A stretch of DNA of 14,938 nucleotides. It comes from an uncultured bacterium (GTDB lineage: Bacteria; Bacillota; Clostridia; Lachnospirales; Lachnospiraceae). Of the stretch, positions 6,794-13,666 are shown one piece after another; position 1 is the first letter of the stretch; every line of letters starts with the position of its first letter. A model generated the notes under the pieces. It worked only from the letters and a program-made list of their open reading frames with translations. It was not told the origin of the DNA and did not search any database. The stretch covers positions 1 through 14,938 of the forward strand of contig CAMUHA010000067.1 in NCBI GenBank assembly GCA_947088515.1, written 5' to 3'. The translations under genes were made by a program, and so were the position numbers.

Positions 6794-7033
6794 CTAAAAT
6801 ACATTAAGATTTAAAATTACAGTTATCACCATAAACCCAATTGCCAGATACTTGGTAATCTTAATAAGCTTTCCTTCCATGGAACGTCCTTTATTCTTAC
6901 CCCAGTATGTTTCTGCGGCACCGCTTACAGCTCCTAAACCTGCTGACTTGCCTTCCTGCATAAGTACCAGCACTGTCAGTGCGATACAAATTATAATGAA
7001 AATTATCTGAATTACAATTCTTAATGCTGCCAT
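6794..7033 (-). CDS. secG: Preprotein translocase subunit SecG
   Basis: A 79-residue SecG, the small accessory subunit of the SecYEG protein-export channel in the cytoplasmic membrane. It has the typical two-helix hairpin: helix one about residues 4-25 (IVIQIIFIIICIALTVLVLM), a cytoplasmic loop QEGKSAGLGAVSGAAETYWGK with the family's QEGKxxGLG and gly/ala-rich motif, and helix two about 58-78. ATG 7033 is chosen because AGGAGG lies 7 bases upstream; the longer frame to 7075 has no support. A promoter sits just upstream, so this is the first gene of the secG-rnr-smpB unit. That order is common in Firmicutes. Confidence 0.95.
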   Translation of the reverse strand: MAALRIVIQIIFIIICIALTVLVLMQEGKSAGLGAVSGAAETYWGKNKGRSMEGKLIKITKYLAIGFMVITVILNLNVF

Positions 7034-7063
7034 TTCTACACCTCCTAGTGCCAAGCAAGAGTT

Positions 7064-7092
7064 AGTGTAACACATAAGCTGGCAGATTTCAA
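7064..7092 (-). promoter_or_regulatory. Sigma-A-like promoter of secG-rnr-smpB
   Basis: Minus-strand TTGAAA (7087-7092), a 17-base spacer and TACACT (7064-7069). The expected start is near 7057, leaving a leader of about 24 bases before the secG ATG that includes its AGGAGG. It lies in the ~100-base gap after the GH25 gene, where I see no convincing terminator for that gene. Confidence 0.7.
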
Positions 7093-7135
7093 GTATTTTA
7101 TTTTATTTCAATATAATCTTTTTGTACTTCACAGT

Positions 7136-8569
7136 TTAAGCCGCAGGCTGTGCATTTTCTCCTTCTTGTGTCGCAGCTTCTTCCACCACTGGTATAAGTA
7201 CGCCTTCCGGTGAAGCGGTATAAGTAATTCCATTTATCTCAAGAACCTGATTTCTAACCAGCGCACCGGTTTCATCAAAGTAATAAGGCTGTCCATTAAT
7301 TTCGTAAGCGCCTGTTACCACATGCCCAGCTTCATCTGCAAAGCAGGTTTTTCCTGCCGTTTCGAACCAGCCGGTAAGCATTATTCCAGAAGCAGGGTCA
7401 TAATAATAGCTGCTGCCATCTTCTCTTGCAATCATGCCTCCCATCCGTATCCCGTCAGGACTGAAAAGATAATTAGCATTATCAATTACCTGGGCACCTG
7501 TCAGCATATGGCCATCGGTTTTGTCAAAATAATAGAAGTTTCCCTGTTCATCACTCATCCATTCCCGCTTCATGTTTCCACCTGCCCCAGGGTCATAATA
7601 GAATTTTTTATCATTTACTGCCACCCAGCCGGCCATCTTCACCCCATCGGCTGTAAAGTAGTAATCTGCCCCGTCAATCTGGCACTGTCCTCTTGCAATG
7701 CTGCCATCTGTCGGTGATAAATAATATGTATTGTTTGCTGCATCTGTAAACCAGCCAACTACCATATTCCCGGCACCGTCCAGATAATATCTTGTATTAT
7801 TAAAGTCTACCCAGCCTTTTTGCATCTTCCAGTTACGGTAAAAACGCACGCCGCCGTTATGTCCTACAAACCCTTCGGGAATAATCAGCTGGCTGTAATC
7901 TTTGTACTGATAATTTACATCCACATTTCCGCTGACTCCGCCAATTTTCCCACTGGATGTATACTGCCAGAAACATACATTATTGTCATACTCGCAGGTA
8001 TCATTGTACTGTGCCACCCATTTATCCCATCCTACAATGCTCATCTTCCCCACAAACATGTTTTTGTTGGAATAGACCATAGGATAGTAACCAGCTGCAT
8101 CTATAATTGTACAAAAAGCATTGACAATATTAATCAGCTGTTGTTCTGAAAGATTTTTGTGGCATTTGTCCTCAATATCAAAAACAATCGGATAATTTAC
8201 AGTATATGGCTCTATCCACTGCAATACCAGCTGAGCTTCCTGCGCCGCCTGTTCCGGTGTCACTGCGTAAGAATAAATATACACTCCGGTTTTAAGCCCT
8301 GCTGCCTGTGCGCCTGTGATATTAGCTGCAAACTGAGGGTCAACACCGCTTTTGGCGCTTCCCACTTTAATAAAAGTAAATTTCATTCCAGAAGCCGCCA
8401 CCTGCCCCCAGTTTACAGCGCCATTGTGTTTAGAAACGTCAATTCCCTGGGCAATTGCCCCGTTTTGGGTTACTGCTAATGCGTTCTGGGCAGGCATCAT
8501 GCCAAGCGCCGCCACTACAAGAACCAACGAAAATACCCTTCGTATTACTGCCTTACATTGCTTTGTCAT
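7136..8569 (-). CDS. Secreted GH25 lysozyme with cell-wall-binding repeats
   Basis: A 477-residue exported muramidase. GH25 enzymes cut the beta-1,4 bond between N-acetylmuramic acid and N-acetylglucosamine in peptidoglycan. Residues 1-32 form a signal peptide: a basic start, the core VFSLVLVVAALGMM and a likely cut after ALA. The GH25 domain spans about 40-225. The strand-one Asp44 lies in GIDVSKHNG, the catalytic Asp-x-Glu in VFDIED (Asp131, Glu133), and later motifs are WVAQY, CFWQYTS and VDVN. From about 243 to 460 there are roughly nine to ten short repeats of the choline-/cell-wall-binding type (GWxxxNNTRYYLDxxGxMVVGW, with recurrent YYF and GW). An acidic Glu/Ala/Gln-rich tail ends the protein. 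There is no LPXTG or membrane anchor, so it is held by the repeats or released. It may serve in wall remodelling rather than defence. AAGGA lies 9 bases before ATG 8569. Possibly transcribed with eno, 128 bases upstream. Confidence 0.93.
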   Translation of the reverse strand: MTKQCKAVIRRVFSLVLVVAALGMMPAQNALAVTQNGAIAQGIDVSKHNGAVNWGQVAASGMKFTFIKVGSAKSGVDPQFAANITGAQAAGLKTGVYIYSYAVTPEQAAQEAQLVLQWIEPYTVNYPIVFDIEDKCHKNLSEQQLINIVNAFCTIIDAAGYYPMVYSNKNMFVGKMSIVGWDKWVAQYNDTCEYDNNVCFWQYTSSGKIGGVSGNVDVNYQYKDYSQLIIPEGFVGHNGGVRFYRNWKMQKGWVDFNNTRYYLDGAGNMVVGWFTDAANNTYYLSPTDGSIARGQCQIDGADYYFTADGVKMAGWVAVNDKKFYYDPGAGGNMKREWMSDEQGNFYYFDKTDGHMLTGAQVIDNANYLFSPDGIRMGGMIAREDGSSYYYDPASGIMLTGWFETAGKTCFADEAGHVVTGAYEINGQPYYFDETGALVRNQVLEINGITYTASPEGVLIPVVEEAATQEGENAQPAA

Positions 8570-8670
8570 TTGATGTTTTCCTTTCTCATCCTGTGTATCT
8601 TACAATTTTCTCTGGTTATTTGGGTGTATATTTTACACTTCCAGCCATATGCCATTTACGGCACAAACAG

Positions 8671-8682
8671 TTCTGTACAGAA
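8671..8682. repeat. Perfect 12-bp palindrome in the eno-GH25 gap
   Basis: TTCTGTACAGAA is fully self-complementary and lies in the 128-base gap (8570-8697) between the enolase stop and the GH25 start. The same gap contains GTGTAAAATATACAC, a second short inverted repeat with 5-bp arms. Neither is followed by a T tract, so they are not terminators. No clear promoter for the GH25 gene was found here. A protein-binding site is possible but not shown. Confidence 0.4.
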
Positions 8683-8697
8683 TATCGTCTGAAAATA

Positions 8698-10017
8698 CTA
8701 TATCTTATTAAATGGCTCCTTATATGCCGCAACTGTTCCCAACTCTTCTTCTATTCTAAGAAGCTGGTTATATTTGGCAATCCGGTCACTTCTGCAGGGC
8801 GCGCCTGTTTTAATCTGTCCCGCATTAACAGCCACTGCAAGGTCGGCAATAAAAGTATCTTCGGTTTCCCCAGAGCGATGGGAAATTACCGCCTTATATC
8901 CGTTTTTCTGTGCCATTTCAATTGCTTCCATTGCCTCTGATACAGTGCCAATCTGATTTACTTTTACCAGAATCGCATTTGCCACATGAAGCTTAATTCC
9001 AGCATCCAGTCTTTTGGTATTTGTTACAAACAAATCGTCTCCTACAAGCTGGACTTTGTCCCCTATCCGTTCCGTCATATGCTTCCACCCATCCCAGTCG
9101 TCCTCTGCAAGACCATCCTCAATGGAAAGAATCGGATACTTTGAGATTAAATCTTCATAATAAGCAATCATTTCAGACGTATCACGCACCACTTCCGCGC
9201 CCTTTAGAGAGCTTTCACCAGGGAAATGGTACATGCCTGTTTTCTCATTGTATAATTCGCTGGAGGCTACGTCAAGGGCAATTTTTATATCCTGCCCTGG
9301 AAAATAGTTGCTTTTTTCTATTGCCGCTACAATCAGGTCAAGCACTGACTCTGCATCTGGAAGATTCGGCGCAAAGCCGCCTTCATCTCCCACACTGGTA
9401 GCAAGTCCTTTTTCCTCCAATATTTTCTTGAGAAAATGATAGATTTCCGCACAGATGCGCAGTGCATCAGAAAAGCTTTCCGCCTGTACGGGCATAATCA
9501 TAAATTCCTGAAAATCCACTGTATTAGCCGCATGTTTGCCCCCATTTAATATATTCATCATAGGTACCGGCATCAGCCTTGTATAAGCGCCGCCTAAATA
9601 CTGATAAAGGGGAATATTGAGAGCTTTAGCTCCTGCCCTCGCCACTGCCATGGAAACCGCAAGTGTTGCATTAGCTCCAAGATTCCCTTTATTATCTGTT
9701 CCATCGGTTTCAATCAGTATTCTGTCAATTTCAATCTGGTTTAAACCGTTTCTTCCGGCAATCGCCTCTTTAATTTTGGTGTTAATATTGTTCACCGCCT
9801 TTTTTACCCCAAGGCCGAAATATCTTGTCTCCGCATCCCGAAGCTCCACCGCCTCAAACCGGCCTGTACTTGCGCCGGAAGGAACTGATGCTTTGCCAGC
9901 GTACCGTCTCCCGGTCATAGTGTCAGTCAGCGTAATTTCCGCCTCCACTGTAGGGTTCCCTCTGGAATCCAGAATCTCTCTTCCGTGAATATTGGTTATC
10001 TGCATATATGTTTTCAT
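8698..10017 (-). CDS. eno: Enolase (phosphopyruvate hydratase)
   Basis: A 439-residue glycolytic enzyme that converts 2-phosphoglycerate to phosphoenolpyruvate, cytoplasmic and normally octameric or dimeric. All key residues are visible. Metal ligands are Asp249 (IALDVASSE), Glu300 (ILSIEDG) and Asp327 (LVGDDLF). The catalytic pair is Glu212 (VGDEGGFAP) and Lys352 (LVKVNQIGT). Also present are His380 and the SGETEDTFIADLAVA signature (382-396), Lys403 (QIKTGAPCRSDR), and the N-terminal loop VPSGASTGRFEA. A typical NGGKHAANTVDFQEFMI segment is also seen. The length matches the family with no insertion. ATG 10017 has AGGAGG 7 bases upstream. It is divergent from the PMT-type gene, and the two promoters overlap in a 104-base gap. 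It shows no sign of transfer or damage. Confidence 0.98.
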   Translation of the reverse strand: MKTYMQITNIHGREILDSRGNPTVEAEITLTDTMTGRRYAGKASVPSGASTGRFEAVELRDAETRYFGLGVKKAVNNINTKIKEAIAGRNGLNQIEIDRILIETDGTDNKGNLGANATLAVSMAVARAGAKALNIPLYQYLGGAYTRLMPVPMMNILNGGKHAANTVDFQEFMIMPVQAESFSDALRICAEIYHFLKKILEEKGLATSVGDEGGFAPNLPDAESVLDLIVAAIEKSNYFPGQDIKIALDVASSELYNEKTGMYHFPGESSLKGAEVVRDTSEMIAYYEDLISKYPILSIEDGLAEDDWDGWKHMTERIGDKVQLVGDDLFVTNTKRLDAGIKLHVANAILVKVNQIGTVSEAMEAIEMAQKNGYKAVISHRSGETEDTFIADLAVAVNAGQIKTGAPCRSDRIAKYNQLLRIEEELGTVAAYKEPFNKI

Positions 10018-10041
10018 CTATCTGCCTCCTGAAACAAAAAT

Positions 10042-10069
10042 TTTATAACTATTGTAACCGGATTTAGAA
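10042..10069 (-). promoter_or_regulatory. Candidate eno promoter
   Basis: Minus-strand TTCTAA (10064-10069), a 16-base spacer and TATAAA (10042-10047), giving a start near 10035 and a very short leader before the AGGAGG. The -35 box is poor, so this is a tentative call. It overlaps the divergent plus-strand promoter. Confidence 0.4.
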
Positions 10070-10080
10070 CTTGCTATACT
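10052..10080 (+). promoter_or_regulatory. Sigma-A-like promoter of the PMT-type gene
   Basis: TTGTAA (10052-10057), a 17-base spacer and TATACT (10075-10080), giving a start near 10087 and a leader of about 35 bases before ATG 10122. The -35 region lies inside the spacer of the eno promoter on the other strand, so polymerase binding at the two may be mutually exclusive. Confidence 0.65.
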
Positions 10081-10121
10081 ATAAGAAATATTTTAAACCT
10101 GTATTTTGGAGGTCTATTCCC

Positions 10122-11858
10122 ATGAACCGTATTGTCACATCTATTAGCGCTAAATTCCCAAACGTTACCTTTATGGGGCTTCTTGAACGGACAGATTGCC
10201 TTTCCCTGTCTGTTTTAGTTTTCATATTCACTGCACTTGCTTTTTTCAGGCTTGGAAACACATATGCACCCCAGTCTTTTTATCGGACAGATAATGTTAA
10301 CCGGGATATTGTATTGGACTTTGGGGAGTACACTGATTTAAGCTCTTTTTCAGTTTTCCTTGGAAATCTTAACACCCGGCATTTTTCCATCTCTGCATTT
10401 AATGAAGTTACAGGTGCATGGGAGGTGATAAATGGAGAGGCTGTGGCAGAGTCTGTGTTTGCCTGGAACCAAATTGACTTAAATTACAATCTCCGCTATC
10501 TTGGAATTGTAACCACTGATGATGAATGCGTTTTAAACGAATTGGTCGTCCAGCGTTTGGACGGTTCTGTAATCCTGCCTGTCAATGCAGCGGAATATCC
10601 CGCCCTTTTTGATGAACAGGATACATTCCCCTTTGTTAAAACATATATGACAGGCACCATGTTTGATGAAGTTTATCATGGCCGGAGCGCTTATGAGTTT
10701 CTCCATGGACTTACCACTTATGAAACCACCCACCCCCATCTGGGCAAAATTTTGATTTCCCTGGGTATTCTTTTGTTTGGAATGACCCCCTTTGGCTGGC
10801 GGTTTATGCCTGTGGTTTTTGGTATTTTGCTCATCCCCCTTATCTATCTTTTTGCAAAGAGACTTTTTAAGGATTCCTTTGTCTCCACTGCAGTCACATC
10901 GCTTTTGGTATTTGACTGTATGCACTATAACCTTTCAAGAATTGCAACCATTGATATATTTGCAGCCTTTTTTATCCTTTTAATGTATTACTATATGTAT
11001 CAGTACTTTTTAAAAGATATTGCTTACCGGGCATCCGGCCAGGCGCTTTGTGACAAATTTCCTCCCAAAGAGGTTTATACCCCTCTTGCGTTAAGCGGCA
11101 TCAGCATGGCTTTCGGCATTGCAACCAAATGGACAGGAGTCTATGCTGGCGTTGGGCTTTGTGTTCTCTTTTTCTGGTATACCATTACCCACTTTCCAAA
11201 AGGACAGACATTTAGATTGTTTCTGTTCTGCTGTTTATTTTTTATTGCTGTTCCCCTGGTTGTTTATACACTTTGCTTTATCCCTGTAGTTGGATATACA
11301 CCTTACAAAAATCTTTTTGACAAGGTAATCCAGGGTACCATTTATATGTTCGATTATCACTCAAATCTAGTTGCCGAACATTATTACAGCTCTCCTTTTT
11401 ATGAGTGGCCCTTCATCTGGATGCCGCTTCTGGATGCAAATGATGCAGTAAATTCAACGGATGTGAGCGCTGTCAGCTGTATGGGTAATCCGGCAATCTG
11501 GTGGACAGGTATTTTTTGTGTGGTCTATATATTTTACCTCTGGATTTTCAAAAAAGACAAAAAAGCTGGCTTTTTGTGTATTTCCTATTTAGCCCAGTAT
11601 GTGCCTTGGATGTCAATCAGCCGGATTACTTTTATTTATCACTATTTTCCGGCTATTTTATTCGTCATTCTGATGATGGGATATACAATTTTGCACATAA
11701 AAGAACAATTTTCATGGGGAAAAAAAGCGACTGCCATCTATCTGGCAATCGCTGTGTTTGTCTTTTTCCTTTTCTTCCCCATCATATCCGGCCTGCCCAT
11801 AAATAGAGAATATGGCTACCACCTAAGATGGCTTCGTGACTGGATACTGACGCTTTAG
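10122..11858 (+). CDS. PMT-family membrane glycosyltransferase with inserted outside domain
   Basis: A 578-residue GT-C-fold enzyme resembling protein O-mannosyltransferases (GT39, PMT/PMT_4TMC). These use a polyprenyl-phosphate sugar donor to glycosylate exported proteins or wall polymers on the outer face of the membrane. The first helix spans about 26-43. Residues 52-150 form a soluble region resembling an F5/8-type C (discoidin-like) beta sandwich: DIVLDFGEYTDLSSFSVFLG, FSISAFNEVTGAWEVI, WNQIDL, NLRYLGIVT, LNELVVQRLDG. The catalytic Asp-Glu is in MFDEVYHG (Asp182, Glu183), followed by THPHLGK (203-209). Later PMT marks are LSRIATIDIFAAFF, ATKWTG, SPFYEWPFIWMPL, NPAIWW and IYHYFP, with about ten further helices. 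ATG 10122 has GGAGG 9 bases upstream; the longer frame from 10071 overlaps the promoter. It ends in a 4-base tail-to-tail overlap with the next gene. Sugar and acceptor are unknown. Confidence 0.88.
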   Translation: MNRIVTSISAKFPNVTFMGLLERTDCLSLSVLVFIFTALAFFRLGNTYAPQSFYRTDNVNRDIVLDFGEYTDLSSFSVFLGNLNTRHFSISAFNEVTGAWEVINGEAVAESVFAWNQIDLNYNLRYLGIVTTDDECVLNELVVQRLDGSVILPVNAAEYPALFDEQDTFPFVKTYMTGTMFDEVYHGRSAYEFLHGLTTYETTHPHLGKILISLGILLFGMTPFGWRFMPVVFGILLIPLIYLFAKRLFKDSFVSTAVTSLLVFDCMHYNLSRIATIDIFAAFFILLMYYYMYQYFLKDIAYRASGQALCDKFPPKEVYTPLALSGISMAFGIATKWTGVYAGVGLCVLFFWYTITHFPKGQTFRLFLFCCLFFIAVPLVVYTLCFIPVVGYTPYKNLFDKVIQGTIYMFDYHSNLVAEHYYSSPFYEWPFIWMPLLDANDAVNSTDVSAVSCMGNPAIWWTGIFCVVYIFYLWIFKKDKKAGFLCISYLAQYVPWMSISRITFIYHYFPAILFVILMMGYTILHIKEQFSWGKKATAIYLAIAVFVFFLFFPIISGLPINREYGYHLRWLRDWILTL

Positions 11859-11883
11859 CTTTTACGGCGCCAGTCCGGTATCC
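11838..11883. repeat. Imperfect palindrome over the convergent stop codons
   Basis: GACTGG (11838-11843) can pair with CCAGTC (11870-11875). Alternatively ACTGACGC (11846-11853) can pair with GCGCCAGT (11867-11874, one mismatch), extended by GGATAC (11842-11847) and GTATCC (11878-11883). The loop contains both overlapping stop codons. No T tract follows on either strand, so it would be at best a factor-dependent or pausing signal for the two converging transcripts. Confidence 0.4.
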
Positions 11884-13603
11884 GTTCATTATAGTAACAG
11901 GCCCAGGGCACTGCAGTTCCATAATCTCCAAAAATCATCACATGGAATTCATTGTCCGGGAACCTGTTTTGGTCACTGCTCTTAAATACATACAGTGTAT
12001 TTCTGTCTATAACAGTAGGATTGCTGTATGTGAATCTTTCCCTGTAAGCAATCTCCTTATATTGGAAATAATCGCTTTCCCCCTGAAAATACCGGGCATC
12101 TATATCAAAAACAAAGAGAGTAAGTATCTCCGTCACATTATAAGCTCCCTCGTACTGGGTGTCCGGTGTGATGCAGTAAAAATCGCTGTTATATTCTCCT
12201 GCATACTCCATAGCGCTTACAAAATCTTCATAAAAAGCATCTGAGATTTCATGGGCCCAGGAAGTAAAATACTGGTGGAAAAATAAGATACTCTGTATGC
12301 CAAACACTGCAAATATGATTGCAAACGCAGTTCTCCATCTAACAACAACAAACGAAATCCCAACAGAAGCAAATATAATATGGATGTAAAAAATAATATT
12401 AATTCTGTTTACATTTACAGAATTAATCATAATCCCTGTAAGCAGGCCAAAAATCCAGTAAAACACCAGCAACTGGCAGGCAGTGCGGGTATTGGGAATT
12501 TTATTATTATCATTCTTATCACCTTTTCCTCCAAAAGCCCTGCGGAATACCAAAACCGCTCCCAGAATAATAAAGGGCATGGCGCACTGGTACATAGCGC
12601 CAAATCCTCTGACACAGTTCCATGGCAAGTCATCTTTCTGCAAAAATACCACATTAACCAATGCCTGAATATTTATTAAAAGCTGCTTCCCTATGTGTTC
12701 AGAAAAAAACAGGATATCCGCAGCACGGACATTTTCTTTAAAAGATTCCATTGTTACAAAAGGCAGGGTTATGGTATCCCATTTCATAAAGTTTACAAAC
12801 ATAGTTCCATAAATCGGCCAGGCGATTCCAAAATAAATTAATACACAAACTGTCATTTCCCATATGCTTACTTTCCTCTGCCATAGCAATAAAACAGAAG
12901 CTGCTGACAAAAAAAAGGGGACCATGTAAAATGATACGCCATAGCTATACATACACAAAGCAAAAAACACCATGGAAAAGTAGAAGTTTTTCTTTTTTTC
13001 TATTCCCTTGATTAGAAAATAAAGGGCTATTACAAACATATGAGGAAACAAATTACAGTCAAGAGCCCATCTGCTCTGCATAAAATGCCATGGGTTAACT
13101 GCCAGAAGCAGGAAAGCTGCCGTTGCAGTCCTTTCATTATAAACTTTCTTTACAATCCCATATATGCTCCCTGCCCCCATAAGGCTTGCTATGAGCATGG
13201 GAATCCGCATAGCAAATGAATTAAGTCCCCAAATCTTTATAAATGGCACTGTCAGATAGGAAAGCAGCGCACTCATCTGTCCATATCCCCAGGCTCTGAA
13301 ATGGGCAGGCATAAAGGTTCCAAAACGGTCTGTCCCATACATGGCAAGAGCTTTTGCATCAACCGCACCCATTGCCCCGTCCTGGTTCACTCCTCCCGGA
13401 ATATCCCCAAACCCAATCGCTCTTACAGCAAGCAGTCCATACAAAGCAAGCAGCCAGAATGCCCTCCTGCCGCTTTCTTTCTGGTTTTCCAAAGTGTGCA
13501 TGGCTGCATCTTTTACACTTTCTTTTTCCATTTTTTTATTTAAATAAACAACAGCAATTACTCCACAGCACAAAAATAGTGTAAGGCTGTTCACCGTCTG
13601 CAT
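11855..13603 (-). CDS. GT-C membrane glycosyltransferase, ArnT/PMT-like
   Basis: A 582-residue multi-pass protein of the lipid-linked-sugar glycosyltransferase type (GT39/83-like). One membrane helix lies at residues 3-22, followed by a charged cytoplasmic stretch (23-47) and a second helix (48-63). The first outside loop is GDIPGGVNQDGAMGAVDAKA, in the place where such enzymes carry their catalytic Asp-Glu; here the motif reads Asp75-Gly76. Then come YGTDRFG, AWGYGQMSALLSYL, NPWHFMQSRWALDCN and about eight further helices. The last ~135 residues (446-582) form a soluble domain that would face outside. AAGGAGG lies 9 bases before ATG 13603. It is 63 bases downstream of another membrane glycosyltransferase-like gene on the same strand, and its stop overlaps that of the converging PMT gene. 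The substrate is not known; surface polymer or glycoprotein decoration is inferred from context. Confidence 0.82.
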   Translation of the reverse strand: MQTVNSLTLFLCCGVIAVVYLNKKMEKESVKDAAMHTLENQKESGRRAFWLLALYGLLAVRAIGFGDIPGGVNQDGAMGAVDAKALAMYGTDRFGTFMPAHFRAWGYGQMSALLSYLTVPFIKIWGLNSFAMRIPMLIASLMGAGSIYGIVKKVYNERTATAAFLLLAVNPWHFMQSRWALDCNLFPHMFVIALYFLIKGIEKKKNFYFSMVFFALCMYSYGVSFYMVPFFLSAASVLLLWQRKVSIWEMTVCVLIYFGIAWPIYGTMFVNFMKWDTITLPFVTMESFKENVRAADILFFSEHIGKQLLINIQALVNVVFLQKDDLPWNCVRGFGAMYQCAMPFIILGAVLVFRRAFGGKGDKNDNNKIPNTRTACQLLVFYWIFGLLTGIMINSVNVNRINIIFYIHIIFASVGISFVVVRWRTAFAIIFAVFGIQSILFFHQYFTSWAHEISDAFYEDFVSAMEYAGEYNSDFYCITPDTQYEGAYNVTEILTLFVFDIDARYFQGESDYFQYKEIAYRERFTYSNPTVIDRNTLYVFKSSDQNRFPDNEFHVMIFGDYGTAVPWACYYNERIPDWRRKS

Positions 13604-13628
13604 ATATCACGTCCTCCTTCACTTTCCA

Positions 13629-13660
13629 GGACTTTTTTATATTCACATAGGTAAAAGTCC
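13629..13660 (-). repeat. 8-bp inverted repeat between two glycosyltransferase genes
   Basis: GGACTTTT and AAAAGTCC (13653-13660 and 13629-13636) flank a 16-base loop in the 63-base gap between the two minus-strand membrane proteins. There is no T tract after the stem in the direction of transcription, so read-through and operon structure remain likely. Chance occurrence cannot be excluded. Confidence 0.3.
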
Positions 13661-13666
13661 CAGCCT

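Noticed and set aside
7136..7880. DNA repeat array within the lysozyme gene
   Set aside because: The repeats are diverged protein motifs of the wall-binding type, not near-identical DNA repeats, and there are no spacers as in CRISPR.
8671..8682. LexA-type SOS box
   Set aside because: TTCTGTACAGAA does not match the Gram-positive form GAACNNNNGTTC.
10071..10121. Longer PMT start at 10071
   Set aside because: It begins inside the promoter, with no ribosome site; ATG 10122 has GGAGG at good distance.
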